From assembly GCA_963576725.1 (NCBI GenBank), contig OY755240.1, positions 57,226,633 through 57,290,632 of the forward strand: DNA of 64,000 bases, in the 5' to 3' direction. Of this stretch, positions 1 through 11,120 are shown piece by piece. The notes below the pieces were generated by a model, which was not told where the DNA came from, ran no database searches, and saw only the letters and a list, made by a program, of their open reading frames with translations. Numbering within the stretch: position 1 is the first letter of the stretch; every line of letters begins with the position of its first letter. The position numbers and the translations under genes are program-made. This stretch comes from Azorinus chamasolen (Eukaryota > Mollusca > Bivalvia > Cardiida > Solecurtidae).

Positions 1-5
1 TTATT

Positions 6-3000
6 GATAAGCCCATTTGGGCTTTAATTGCATCCGGGTATGTCCTATTAAGATGTTTGCAACCATTAGCAACTACCCGAAATGCAACAGTCACTTCTTT
101 GTTTCATCCAGAAAAAGTTTATTGCAATTCTGGTTTTTATTGCAAAACTGGTTGTCAAGTAATTGCAATACGAATTTGGACCCATTTTACATCCCAACCA
201 GTTTTGCAATAAATTTATTGCAAAAGTGGTTGGGACTACGCTGTCAATCCCCAATGTTCAAACAGAAAGAGACGATATAAGGTTGGTTTCATAATGTGCT
301 GATAAGCCCATTTAGGCTTTGTTGGCATTGCGATGTGTCCATTTGAGATGTTCGCGTCTGTTAACAACTGCCGCCGATACATGAATAACTCATTTCTCCA
401 ATGTAGAAAAGTTTATTGCAATTCTGGTTTTTATTGCAAAAGTGGTTGTCAAGTAATTGCAATACGAATTTGGACCCATTTTACATCCCAACCAGTTTCG
501 CAATAAATTTATTGCAAAAGTGGTTGGGACTACGCTGTCAATCCCCAATGTTCAAACAGAAAGAGACGATATAAGGTTGGTTTCATAATGTGCTGATAAG
601 CCCATTTAGGCTTTGTTAGCATTGCGGTGTATCCATTTGAGATGTTCGCGTCTGTTAACAACTGCCGCCGATACATGAATAACTCATTTTTCCAATGTAG
701 AAAAGTTTATTGCAATTCTGGTTTTTATTGCAAAAGTGGTTGTCAAGTAATTGCAATACGAATTTGGACCCATTTTACATCCCAACCAGTTTTGCAATAA
801 ATTTATTGCAAAAGTGGTTGGGACTACGCTGTCAATCCCCAATGTTCAAACAGAAAGAGACGATATAAGGTTGGTTTCATAATGTGCTGATAAGCCCATT
901 TAGGCTTTGTTGGCATTGCGATGTGTCCATTTGAGATGTTCGCGTCTGTTAACAACTGCCGCCGATACATGAATAACACATTTCTCCAATGTAGAAAAGT
1001 TTATTGCAATTCTGGTTTTTATTGCAAAAGTGGTTGTCAAGTAATTGCAATACGAATTTGGACCCATTTTACATCCCAACCAGTTTTGCAATAAATTTAT
1101 TGCAAAAGTGGTTGGGACTACGCTGTCAATCCCCAATGTTCAAACAGAAAGAGACGATATAAGGTTGGTTTCATAATGTGCTGATAAGCCCATTTAGGCT
1201 TTGTTGGAATTTGGATGTGTCCATTTGAGATGTTCCCACCTGTTTAAAACTGCCGCCAAAGCATGAATAACTGATTTCTCCAATGTAGAAAAGTTTATTG
1301 CAATTCTGGGTTTTATTGCGAAACTGGTTGTCAAATAATTGCAATACAAATTATGTCACTTTTTACATCCCAACCAGTTTCGCAATAAACATTTTGCAAT
1401 TCTTGAAAAGGGGTCTGCTCTTGCAGACTATGGCAAACTCGTCTACATTGTTATCATTCCTGTCAATTTTCGAACATGTAAGTTCAGAACAGGTAGTTTT
1501 GGGCCAATGTCATAGATGACTGATAAGCCTATTAGACTTCCACATTATCCAAATTAGCTTTAAAAAGATGTTTGCAACTACCTTTGAAACAAATAATCCT
1601 ATAATCGACTAATTTATCAATCCAGCCGATGTTCAAACAGAGAAAACACTGATAAATGATTGGTTTTCTAGTTTATTGATAAGCCCATTTGGGCTTTAAT
1701 TGCATCCGGGTATGTCCTATTAAGATGTTTGCAACCATTAGCAACTACCCGAAATGCAACAGTCACTTCTTTGTTTCATCCAGAAAAAGTTTATTGCAAT
1801 TCTGGTTTTTATTGCAAAACTGGTTGTCAAGTAATTGCAATACGAATTTGGACCCATTTTACATCCCAACCAGTTTTGCAATAAATTTATTGCAAAAGTG
1901 GTTGGGACTACGCTGTCAATCCCCAATGTTCAAACAGAAAGAGACGATATAAGGTTGGTTTCATAATGTGCTGATAAGCCCATTTAGGCTTTGTTGGCAT
2001 TGCGATGTGTCCATTTGAGATGTTCGCGTCTGTTAACAACTGCCGCCGATACATGAATAACTCATTTCTCCAATGTAGAAAAGTTTATTGCAATTCTGGT
2101 TTTTATTGCAAAAGTGGTTGTCAAGTAATTGCAATACGAATTTGGACCCATTTTACATCCCAACCAGTTTCGCAATAAATTTATTGCAAAAGTGGTTGGG
2201 ACTACGCTGTCAATCCCCAATGTTCAAACAGAAAGAGACGATATAAGGTTGGTTTCATAATGTGCTGATAAGCCCATTTAGGCTTTGTTAGCATTGCGGT
2301 GTATCCATTTGAGATGTTCGCGTCTGTTAACAACTGCCGCCGATACATGAATAACTCATTTTTCCAATGTAGAAAAGTTTATTGCAATTCTGGTTTTTAT
2401 TGCAAAAGTGGTTGTCAAGTAATTGCAATACGAATTTGGACCCATTTTACATCCCAACCAGTTTTGCAATAAATTTATTGCAAAAGTGGTTGGGACTACG
2501 CTGTCAATCCCCAATGTTCAAACAGAAAGAGACGATATAAGGTTGGTTTCATAATGTGCTGATAAGCCCATTTAGGCTTTGTTGGCATTGCGATGTGTCC
2601 ATTTGAGATGTTCGCGTCTGTTAACAACTGCTGCCGATACATGAATAACACATTTCTCCAATGTAGAAAAGTTTATTGCAATTCTGGTTTTTATTGCAAA
2701 AGTGGTTGTCAAGTAATTGCAATACGAATTTGGACCCATTTTACATCCCAACCAGTTTTGCAATAAATTTATTGCAAAAGTGGTTGGGACTACGCTGTCA
2801 ATCCCCAATGTTCAAACAGAAAGAGACGATATAAGGTTGGTTTCATAATGTGCTGATAAGCCCATTTAGGCTTTGTTGGAATTTGGATGTGTCCATTTGA
2901 GATGTTCCCACCTGTTTAAAACTGCCGCCAAAGCATGAATAACTGATTTCTCCAATGTAGAAAAGTTTATTGCAATTCTGGGTTTTATTGCGAAACTGGT

Positions 3001-4293
3001 TGTCAAATAATTGCAATACAAATTATGTCACTTTTTACATCCCAACCAGTTTCGCAATAAACATTTTGCAATTCTTGAAAAGGGGTCTGCTCTTGCAGAC
3101 TATGGCAAACTCGTCTACATTGTTATCATTCCTGTCAATTTTCGAACATGTAAGTTCAGAACAGGTAGTTTTGGGCCAATGTCATAGATGACTGATAAGG
3201 CTATTAGGCTTCCATATTATCCGAATTAGTTTTAAAAAGATGTTTGCAACTACCTTTGAAACAAATAATCCTATAATCGACTAATTTATCAATCCAGCCG
3301 ATGTTCAAACAGAGAAAACACTGATAAGTGATTGGTTTTCTAGTTTACTGATAAGCCCATTTGGGCTTTAATTCCATCCGAGTATGTCCTATTAAGATGT
3401 TTGCAACTATTAGCAACTACCCAAAATGCAACAATCACTTCTTCGTTTCATCCAGAAAAAGTTTATTGCAATTCTGGTTTTTATTGCAAAACTGGTTGTC
3501 AAGTAATTGCAATACGAATTTGGACCCATTTTACATCCCAACCAGTTTTGCAATAAATTTATTGCAAAAGTGGTTGGGACTACGCTGTCAATCCCCAATG
3601 TTCAAACAGAAAGAGACGATATAAGGTTGGTTTCATAATGTGCTGATAAGCCCATTTAGGCTTTGTTGGCATTTGGGTGTGTCCATTTGAGATGTTCGCC
3701 TATGTTTACAAGTGTTGCCAAAGCACGAATAACTCATTTCTCCAATGTAGAAAAGTTTATTGCAATTCTGGTTTTTATTGCAAAAGTGGTTGTCAAGTAA
3801 TTGCAATACGAATTTAGACACTTTTTACATCTCAACCAGTTTCGCAATAAACATTTTGTAATTCTTGAAAAGGTGTCTGATCTAGTAGACTATGGCAAAT
3901 TGGTCTTCATTGTTATCATTACTGTCAAATTTCAATTATATATTAAGTTCAGAACAGGTAGTTTTTGGCAAGTTCATGGTTGGCAGATAAGCCCATTAGG
4001 CTTCCATATTATCCGAATTAGCTTTAAAAAGTAAAGTTCAACAACTTTCAAAACAAACAATCATATAATTGACTAGTCTATCAACCCATCCAGTGTTTAA
4101 AAAGAGAAAACACTGATAAATAGTTGTTTTCCTAATTTACTGATAAGCCCATTTGGGCTTTGTTTTCGTCCGGGCATGTCATGTAAAGTTGTTTGCAACT
4201 ACTAGCAACTACCCGAAATGCAACGGTAACCTAATTCTTAAATCTAGAAAAATTTATTGCAATTCTGGTTATTATTGCAAAAGTGGTTGTAAC
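6..4293. repeat. Satellite array with 1,672-bp higher-order repeat
   Basis: The motif GATAAGCCCATTT recurs at 6, 301, 595, 889, 1183, then as variants at 1522 and 1678. This gives four monomers of 294-295 bp, one longer monomer (339 bp) and one short (156 bp). The whole 1,672-bp set repeats from 1678 to 3349 with very few differences. A third copy (3350-4141) keeps only the 295, 341 and 156-bp members, so three middle monomers are missing. A fourth copy starts at 4142 and stops near 4293. Short ORFs here repeat with the same period and are not genes. Confidence 0.95.
192..235. repeat. 44-bp near-perfect palindrome in each satellite monomer (first copy)
   Basis: The central 24 bp read the same on both strands (TTTTGCAA, TAAATTTA, TTGCAAAA). 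The arms extend to TCCCAACCA and TGGTTGGGA with one mismatched pair. The same palindrome recurs in the other long monomers, for example near 486, 780 and 1074. Upstream, around 140-155, is another copy of the right arm, so the middle segment could pair with either neighbour. Confidence 0.85.
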
Positions 4294-4847
4294 AGGCCTT
4301 TGATTATTACTTAATATTGCTCAGATAACATACATACTTCTTTAGAAGAAAACTGCTATATTAAGGGTGTGAAAAATATCAAAAAGTTTTTTCTTTTACA
4401 AAAATGTTACTTAGTACCTTTTACCTTTATACCCTCGAATTATATAGAAATAGAGATTGCGACAAAAAGTGTTGTCCCTGATCAGACACCGCTTCGATCT
4501 GGGACTGCACTATTTGTCGATATGCATTTATGCGACATTGGCTGTGAAAGGGTTCAGACATTTTCTACTGTATACACTGAAATGAAACTATAGAAAACAA
4601 ATATATAGCACGCTGTTTGTATCCTCTGTTTGAGACCTCTGAACTCTGTATCCACGCATGCATGGGGCCGATCACATTCCTGCAAATACAGAACAACTGT
4701 CTGATGCTTACAATTTATTTCGGTAATTTAACTACTGGTTTACTCTGCACAAAATAAAGGACCGTGTCCCTCATATGTCTTTAACTGTCAGGTGCCATTC
4801 AGTTTGTGTAGTTAAGCTTTCCCTCATAGAACATTTTCTACTTAATT

Positions 4848-4952
4848 ACAGTAGAAACTATATTAAGATATCATTCATTTATTGACCTTAGGAGTTTTAA
4901 ACGCAGGCGGTTGCTCTATGCTGGGCGAAAGTAATACAGAAAGCTCCTAAGT
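4848..4952 (+). mobile_element. Half copy of pogo-like palindromic MITE
   Basis: It starts TA then CAGTAGAAAC and follows the left half of the element at 7751: tail of the terminal repeat, the AGGAGT.TTAAA segment, then the GCAGGCGG and AAAGTAATACAGAAAGCTCC blocks. The right half is missing. Confidence 0.65.
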
Positions 4953-5795
4953 TCTTTGTACGAAGTGGAAACAAAACATTCTATCCAGATTTCAGAACAA
5001 TTTTGCACAATGAAGTTTGTTGTGCGTTCGCGAATTTCAGTAAATGATATTAATATATGCCGCCATGTAGTGAGGAAGACTAGTTTTTTAGGGTAGAAAA
5101 TTGTTTCACAGCAGATCGTTTGCAAACGTGTAAACGTTCTTGGTGGCGTTCGATATGATTCATTTAAGCTCATAACCGCTAGAAGTCAGCTTAATTTTGA
5201 TAGCTTTCAAAGTCTGCTAGACAATATGTCTATACAAACTTTTGGTTATGATAATAAATTCCTAAACATCAAATACTCATGCACATATTTATTAGTGAAA
5301 TATTTGTGTTTGACTTGCTAGCGAATATCACAAAACTGCGTCTGGCGTAAAATAAACTAACTCTTACGTCACCAGTGTTTTAAAATCAAATAATTTGGCT
5401 TATTTGTGTTCTTGTTTTTTCCTGGATATAATTTCTTAGGTAATAATATATTTGATTGTTATGTGGTGCACGTCTTAAAAATTAACTGTATATTACGGAT
5501 AAGAACAACAGCTCTTGCAATACACGTTGTTAAATCTGTTGAATCCATTGCTTTGCATTTTCCGTAGATTGTGCAGATGTTGGTAATCAGTTTCACCTTA
5601 GTGTTGTAAAATGAATGCTTAAATGACCTTCGACTATAATACATGTATCACTATTTTGTTGCATTTGTTTTACCGGATAATGATGTTAATTTCGAGTCAG
5701 AGTAGAAACACACTCTATAGTCGTAGTTTATTAAAATACCTACCGGTATTTGAGTTCAACACCTGTTCTCGAACATATGAAATTTTCAATGTTGT

Positions 5796-5878
5796 TTTGT
5801 GTGTGTGTGTGTTTGTGTGATGAGTGCGTGCGTGCTTGTATGCATCCATGTGTGTGCGCGTGCGTGCGTGCGATCGGG
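5796..5878. repeat. TG/GCGTGC-rich simple sequence
   Basis: Starts as (TG)n and degenerates into GTGCGTGCGTGC-type sequence. A similar short tract lies at 10183-10235. Confidence 0.85.
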
Positions 5879-6950
5879 CATATTAATGTGTGCTGGTTGA
5901 TATTGTTATGTGTGTATCTTTTTTGTATAACATTATATCCTCAGGATTGTATATATTCGCATTTACCTTTTTTGAATTTATATGAATTTAGATCACATTC
6001 ACTTTGCTTATTTTAAATAGTGACTGAAGCTTACGACTTCTTTGATATTCCTGTTCATATTTCAGACGGTCCGAACGTTTTCAGACGAAACTAATTCTGC
6101 GCCATAAGAGTTAAACCAAATGACGAGAATATTCAAAATGTTCTCGTATTAACGCTTTCGTTCCAAATAAATTTCATCAGCTAAGATAATTTTCCGCTTC
6201 ATGTTTTCAAAGTTCCAGTTTCTCCAATTTCCTTTTAAGATTATAACAAGTGTCAAACAGTTTGGATCCTGATGAGACTGAGAAGTTACTCTGAGTTAGG
6301 TCTAGATCCAAACTGCAAAGGTTATCACGGATTCACCTATGGCGGTGAAAAGGTTAGCCTTAGATTGTTGAATAACAGTTACGTCCATGTATATATCGTG
6401 TGAAACCATTTGGTGGTTTTTTTTGTATTTTAGCTTTCTTTAGTTTAACGCAATTACATTTCTCTTCTTGAAATAAAATGTGTTAGCAATTCTTAGAACT
6501 ACGTGTATTTCGACATAATGTTGTAATAAAAGTAGAATGATTTCCATGTTTTAATTTCTATGCCCGTCTCCATTGTTTAATTGGTTATCAATACGCACAA
6601 TACAACCAAATATATATTTAGATAAGTAATAATTATGTTAAATCATTTGAATTTGTGCTTTGACACACTCTGAGTCTCAAACTTGGGTCGATGTCAAACT
6701 TTTAAAGGCTCCTGATATTCAATTTAAATATGATTTCCATAGTAAACTATATATTGAAAGGGAGGGGGTCTATGATAGTAAAGCATGAAATAGTGCGTCA
6801 TCTGACCATCAAGGATGCCAGCAAGCTATGGCATTCCACATCGTCTGGGAAATTAGGGAGAGAGGGGCGCGAAGAGCAACCCGTGAAATATGACTTCATC
6901 TGAGAAATTGGATTGTATCGACAGCAAACCATAAGATAAGACATCATGAA

Positions 6951-7150
6951 GTATGATACTAATGCGACCACCTAAACGAGGTATAATCATGGGTGCTACA
7001 TGCAGGTAGTAGCTTAATGCAGGAAAAAAGTACTGCAGAAAGCTCATAGAGGAGCTTTCTGCAGTACTTTTGCCCTGCATTAAGCAACCACCTGCTTATA
7101 AAGACACCCATGTTTATTGATTAAGTGGTCGCATTAGCGGGGTTCTACTG
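6951..7150. mobile_element. Palindromic MITE with long central stem
   Basis: The centre pairs AAAGTACTGCAGAAAGCTC with its exact complement across a short loop (about 7027-7072). Outside it, CAGGTAGTAGCTTAATGCAGG pairs imperfectly with its counterpart, and CTAATGCGACCAC pairs with GTGGTCGCATTAG. The right end reads GGGGTTCTACTG then TA, matching the CAGTAGAACC ends of the other MITEs here. Confidence 0.75.
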
Positions 7151-7314
7151 TATAATTTGAGAAATGGGTTGATGTTAAATGTCAGCAAACCAGCCTACCA
7201 TAAAATACGTAATCATCAGAGAAAATGGTGAATTACTGTCAACCATGAAATATGATATCGGTGAGAAGGGGGTGTTATCATTGTCAGAATTTTTCTGAGC
7301 AAAAATTGCATCCC

Positions 7315-7509
7315 ACGTTTGCTCCTCTCTACCCAGGTGTATAAATGGGTACCTGTGAGGAAAATAAGCCCATGTGCCATGGCTGCCATGGGCGCCGAGT
7401 GTTAATGGCCGACATATAACCCAGTGAGCAGGGGGTAAATTGTGAAGTCGGGAGAATATGTACATTGTATGTAGTTCCAGACTATAAACCTTACCTTTAC
7501 CTTTTACCT
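7315..7509 (+). mobile_element. Probable SINE 3' portion
   Basis: The segment has CTACCCAGGTGTATAAATGG, GGTACCTGTGAGG, GAGTGTTAATGGC and ACCCAGTGAGCAGGGG, and ends in degenerate repeats of TTTACC. This resembles the body and tail of tRNA-derived SINEs I know from molluscs. No tRNA-like head with box A and B is visible here, so it would be 5' truncated. Identification is from memory of the family. Confidence 0.5.
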
Positions 7510-7750
7510 ATTGTCCGGAAATTATGTAGTACGACATCATCTCAGAAATGAATATGAAAAGTGAAATCTGTTCGGATACAGATAAAGAACACCAAAAGAT
7601 CATATCAGGCATTTTTATCATAGGAACCTTGGATAAGGACATGTCTAGAAAAATATTGCGCAAATTGTTCCGTATAATGCAATAAGATGACATTGTTCAC
7701 ATTGTTTATTCATTATATAATTTATTCATACTTCACCGCTCGTATATCTA

Positions 7751-8107
7751 CAGTAGAACCTGTCTAAAGCAGTCATTCAGTTATTGAACATAAGGAGTCT
7801 TAAAACACAAGTGTTTGCTAAATGCAGAGCAAAAGTAATGCAGAAAGTCTGTATAGGAGCTTATTTCATTACTTCTGACCTGCGTTAAGATACCACCTGC
7901 CTTACAGAAACATAGATATACAGTACAACCTCTCTATAACGGCCACTAAATTGTGTTAATTAATCCTATAGGAGCGTTCTGTTTCTCTTTCACCTTGCTT
8001 AAAGCAGTCACATGCATATAACAAAAATACTTGATGTATTTTAGTGGCCGTTATAGAGAGGTTTCACTGTACCCATATTTTATGGCCGCTTTAGACAGGT
8101 TCTATCG
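7751..8107. mobile_element. Pogo-like MITE, interrupted by a second MITE
   Basis: Left end TA then CAGTAGAACCTGTCTAAAGC; right end GCTTTAGACAGGTTCTATCG then TA. TA on both sides is the duplication expected of Tc1/mariner/pogo elements. The element is interrupted at 7921-8069 by a related MITE. An uninterrupted relative lies at 35426-35632. Confidence 0.85.
7921..8069. mobile_element. MITE nested inside the MITE at 7751-8107
   Basis: Ends are CAGTACAACCTCTCTATAAC and its near-exact complement ending GGTTTCACTG, with TA on each side. Inside are GGCCACTAAA and TTTAGTGGCC. The middle carries CCTATAGGAGCG. No transposase is encoded. Confidence 0.88.
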
Positions 8108-8419
8108 TATCTATTAATGTAAATCAGGTCATTGACCTTTATTTGACCTTTATCGATTTTCATAAAATATGGTAAAAATTTAAATGCATATTTGTTTAAG
8201 ACGACATCTGTTATTACGAGGTCACTGAAAGTAATACGAAAATTCATTTGACATGTAAGTCCGCTTTCTTTCTATCGAAGTCTATTATTTCTCAAACGAC
8301 ACAAACTTATTCATTTTCATCAGAATGTTTCTTTCTGCGTTTCATAGCCATGCTTTGTATTACTGAAAATCACTTCGGACACCTTTCCGAAGATCGTCTG
8401 GTACGTATCAACCAGACAC

Positions 8420-8515
8420 ACGGTTATAAAACATTTGTCTTGAGTCTGAGATCATTCTCAAGCATCTGATTTGTAAGATTCTGAGCTTACTCAGAAGTTT
8501 TATAACATTGGACCC
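8420..8515. repeat. Palindromic dispersed repeat (TTATAA / GGACCCAG family)
   Basis: Starts GGTTATAAAACATTTGTCTT and ends AAGTTTTATAACATTGGACC. The interior contains CATTCTCAAGCATCTGATT and its diverged complement. Members of the same family lie at 9282-9400, 10400-10463 and 35838-35965. Confidence 0.7.
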
Positions 8516-8797
8516 AGTTTGTAAATGTGCCATCGTAAAATAAGACATCTCGACAGAACAATAGCAATATGCAAATACCTACAACTCTGGTTACGGACCT
8601 GTTAAATAGTTGTGCATGTTACCTACAAACTGTTACTGTGCCTGTTTGAAGCTAAAAAGAAGAGAAAGCAATTAAAATTGTATAAGAGGTCGAAATTTGG
8701 CAGCAAAAGAGTTAAAAAGAAGCAAACAATATTTAAGTGCAGTCCAATAATCACCTTATAGTAGCTTTCCATGTTCGCTTAAGTTAATATATTCTGA

Positions 8798-8915
8798 AAA
8801 GGCGTGATCCCCGAGAGCAAAAATTACAACACAGAAAGAGAAAATTGCAGACTCGGTTTTATTGAGTCTGTTCATGAACAGTAATTGAAAATGCAACACT
8901 GCTCACGCCCCCTAG
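8798..8915. mobile_element. 120-bp dispersed MITE-like element
   Basis: It runs from GGCGTGATCCCC to CTCACGCCCCCTAG, giving short inverted ends. Inside is a hairpin with CAGACTC and GAGTCTG arms around GGTTTTATT. A second copy at 50757-50875 is highly similar, and two inverted diverged copies lie between 62545 and 63115. Confidence 0.8.
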
Positions 8916-9281
8916 CACCGGCTTAAGCGGTATTCAATTTTCAGAACAAGAAGTACTGAAATTCATGATCTCGAAGGATCAGAAGGTATAACAACACTAA
9001 GTTTAGACTAACAAGTCTACTTATTTCTATTGTGTTTCGCATCTTTAACTCTTTCGCCGCCAAATGTTGTCGTTCGCAAACTTTGACGTCCGTTACAATT
9101 ATTCATTTTTCTTCATTTTTGTTTCAATAATAAGGCAAAGTAACAAAGCTGTTATATCCTGTTGAGACGACGAGTTACAAAGCGTCTAATCTGGATACAA
9201 ACTGTTTGCATAGGTAATTACAAATATAACATTGACAGCGGAAATGTATATGTTTTGAACTATAATCAAATCATTGAACAC

Positions 9282-9400
9282 TGGGTCCATGCTTATAAAA
9301 CTTTTAGTTGAGTGTGAGCTCGTTCTCAAGTTTTTGATTGGTCAGATTTGAGCCTTTGGCTCAAATCTGACCAATCAAAAGCTTGAGAACTCAAATTTGA
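9282..9400. repeat. Long hairpin, also one half of a 1.2-kb inverted repeat pair
   Basis: From about 9332, TTTTTGATTGGTCAGATTTG pairs with CAAATCTGACCAATCAAAA across a loop of a few bases. The outer part CTGGGTCCATGCTTATAAA also matches, inverted, TTTATAAGCATGGACCCAG ending at 10463. A third copy of the CAAATCAAAAGCTTGAGAA arm follows at about 9398-9420. Confidence 0.85.
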
Positions 9401-9435
9401 CAAATCAAAAGCTTGAGAACGACCCAGATGCTCGT

Positions 9436-9677
9436 TTAACCGTTTATTTCATGAATATATTCACATAAGAAATAGTGATATAATGAATATTAATTAGATT
9501 CATTTTATTACGAACAAAATAATATTTGGCCATGGCAGAAACTTTAGAATCATATCTATGTTATATCATAAGCAAACAGAACAGATCCTGATCAGACGGC
9601 TCCTACAGGAGTCTCTGGTCTGGGTTTTCTCGGTTTGCAAAGTCATAGAAATGCGTATTTATGGAGCAAAGAGTTAA
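9436..9677. mobile_element. MITE, TTAACCCTTTACTCC family
   Basis: Ends are TTAACCGTTTATTTCATGAA and TTATGGAGCAAAGAGTTAA. The centre is the GATC-rich palindrome CCTGATCAGACGGCTCC... ending near TTTGCAAAG. The orientation is opposite to the copy at 60713-60948. It lies in the receptor gene, just 3' of exon C. Confidence 0.8.
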
Positions 9678-9741
9678 GTCACAATTCTAATACAGACAAA
9701 CCTAGTCACTCAATTAACTCAAATGATCATGTTAAAATTAC

Positions 9742-9869
9742 CTTTGAACCCACTACAGCTGAGAGTGCATACAAAAAGGGATTAAGAGCGGAGTTTACCG
9801 GCACGACTAACACTGCGGCCCAGGCATAAGCGTCACCAGAGATCACAAGACCATCGTACGCCATTATAG
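9742..9869 (-). CDS. Relaxin/GRL101-like receptor, exon C (TM6-TM7)
   Basis: This 128-nt exon of a class A GPCR completes a codon split after the previous exon (phase 1) and ends on a codon boundary at AAG|GTAATT. It encodes about 43 residues, including GDAYAWAAVLVVPVNSALNP and FLYAL, the typical TM7 with the NPxxY-type motif written NPFLY, as in leucine-rich-repeat GPCRs. The acceptor used here, TTGTAG at 9870-9875, keeps the frame with exon B; an alternative TTTAG at about 9918 would not. The C-terminal tail exon, expected at lower coordinates, was not found. Confidence 0.8.
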
Positions 9870-10399
9870 CTACAATACATGAAATATGCATGTATGCACA
9901 GAGGTCCATATAAGATGCCTAAATTAAAACCTTTGAAAAATAACTTCTTTATTTCTCAACGAAAGCCTATGTTGTCACCACTCTTTAGAATCGTCTCTTA
10001 GAGACGATTGGAGTATTTGAGTATGTACCTTTATCTGTATCTCTGTATACGTAATACTATCTAAAATGTGATAACATACTAATATTATGAGGTTGTAAAC
10101 GGCAGATGGCTGCGTAAAACAGATATAATATACCAGGAGGTGCAAAGAGGAGACGCTTTCATCTGGTGTCTGTCTGTATACCGTGTGTGTGTTTGTGTGT
10201 ATGTAGGTACGAGCGTGCGTACATGCGTGTGTGTAATTTATTTTCTATCGATGTTTTGGTGGTGGATGCGTCATGTGTGTGGCTCTTCATGTTTTACTTA
10301 ACTACTTTTTTCTCTTTACTAGTTTAAACGTTTTAAATCAACAAATAAATAAGATTTGTTTTATGAGCGAACACCAGTATCCATGCCTATAGCTTACAT

Positions 10400-10463
10400 C
10401 TGACCAATCAAAATCTTGAGAACGAACTCAGACTCAAACAGCTTTATAAGCATGGACCCAGAT
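10400..10463. repeat. Right member of inverted repeat pair flanking receptor exon C
   Basis: TCTGACCAATCAAAATCTTG, AGAACGAACTCAGACTCAAA and TTTATAAGCATGGACCCAG follow in order. This is the reverse complement, with moderate divergence, of 9282-9345. Confidence 0.8.
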
Positions 10464-10590
10464 ATTGTCACCTAATACTTTGACATTCTTTATGTTTTGG
10501 CTAGTAACATCAACGTTATATAATCACAAAAGGCTCAGCACATGGGTTATATATTACACTAGATGGAAACTGTTTGTTTGAAAGTCTTAC

Positions 10591-11120
10591 CCATAACTCC
10601 AATCGGGAACCAACACAGAAAATCTGTAGTTAGAATGAGCAACAAGTTCCTTGCAATGGCAGTATCATTTCTTGTCTGAGATTTGTACTGCTCCATCCGT
10701 TTTGAGCTTTTCCTGATTTCTAAGAATATTGCAAACTGTTCAATTGCTTTTAGGATAAAGGCAACGAAGTTGATAGCGACATATACTATGAAAGAATACA
10801 ACCATCCCGGAGGTCTGCGATGAGTCAGTGGCATGGCAAGACAAACGCCTGAGGATGAATAGAAGCTTCCTTGAAAATAATCTTGAATTATAACTGGTAC
10901 TAATGCAAGCGGCAGTGAAGTTGTCCAGGTCATTGCTACGGCTATTCTAGACGCTCTGACACTGAACCTCCGCTGTCCAAAGGGATACTTTATAACTAGA
11001 AATCTGTCCACGGTAATGAGGCACATCAATAGGACGCTTGCCTCGGACGAAACTGTTGCCAATACACCTGCTATATTGCACCAAATACTCGTTCTCCAAT
11101 AATCATCCATTAGCATGTAT
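10591..11120 (-). CDS. Relaxin/GRL101-like receptor, exon B (TM2-TM6)
   Basis: A 530-nt exon with acceptor TCTAG just above 11120 and donor GG|GTAAGA just below 10591, with no internal stop. It encodes the end of extracellular loop 1 (MLMDDYWRTSIWC, with the conserved Cys), TM3 with ITVDRFLVI in place of the DRY box, TM4, TM5 and the start of TM6 with FLCWFPIGVM. VDRFLVIKYPF and WFPIGVM are hallmarks of the relaxin receptor (RXFP) and mollusc GRL101-type LGRs. The first base completes an Arg codon begun in exon A. Loop 3 is short and basic (SSKRMEQYKSQ), as in RXFPs, which couple to G proteins at the plasma membrane. The ligand is not predictable from the sequence. Confidence 0.88.

Larger units (their letters stand above)
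4294..6749. other. Gene-free interval after the satellite
   Basis: No convincing gene is seen. The interval holds a degraded copy of the GATC-rich palindromic core (about 4478-4525), a half MITE at 4848, a TG-rich stretch at 5796 and another core palindrome at 6249-6317 whose two arms contain TTTGGATCC and GGATCCAAA-like sequence. Confidence 0.6.
6750..8650. repeat. Diverged duplicated block, copy 1 (partner 34790-36120)
   Basis: Landmarks occur in the same order in both blocks: TATGATAGTAAAGCATGA followed by GGATGCCAGCAAGC near the start; degenerate repeats of GCAAACCATGAAATA and ATCTGAGAAA; a TTCATACTTCA flank followed by a TIR element; TTTATCGAAG and TTATTTCT; and ACATCGACAGAACAA with CTACAACTCT and GGACCTGTTAAATA at the end. 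Copy 1 has extra insertions. No gene is recognised inside. It could be a segmental duplication or two members of an uncharacterised dispersed family. Confidence 0.75.

Noticed and set aside
17..3821. Repeated small ORFs (for example MGFNCIRVCPIK and MGIDSVVPTTFA)
   Set aside because: They recur with the satellite period on both strands and have no coding signature.
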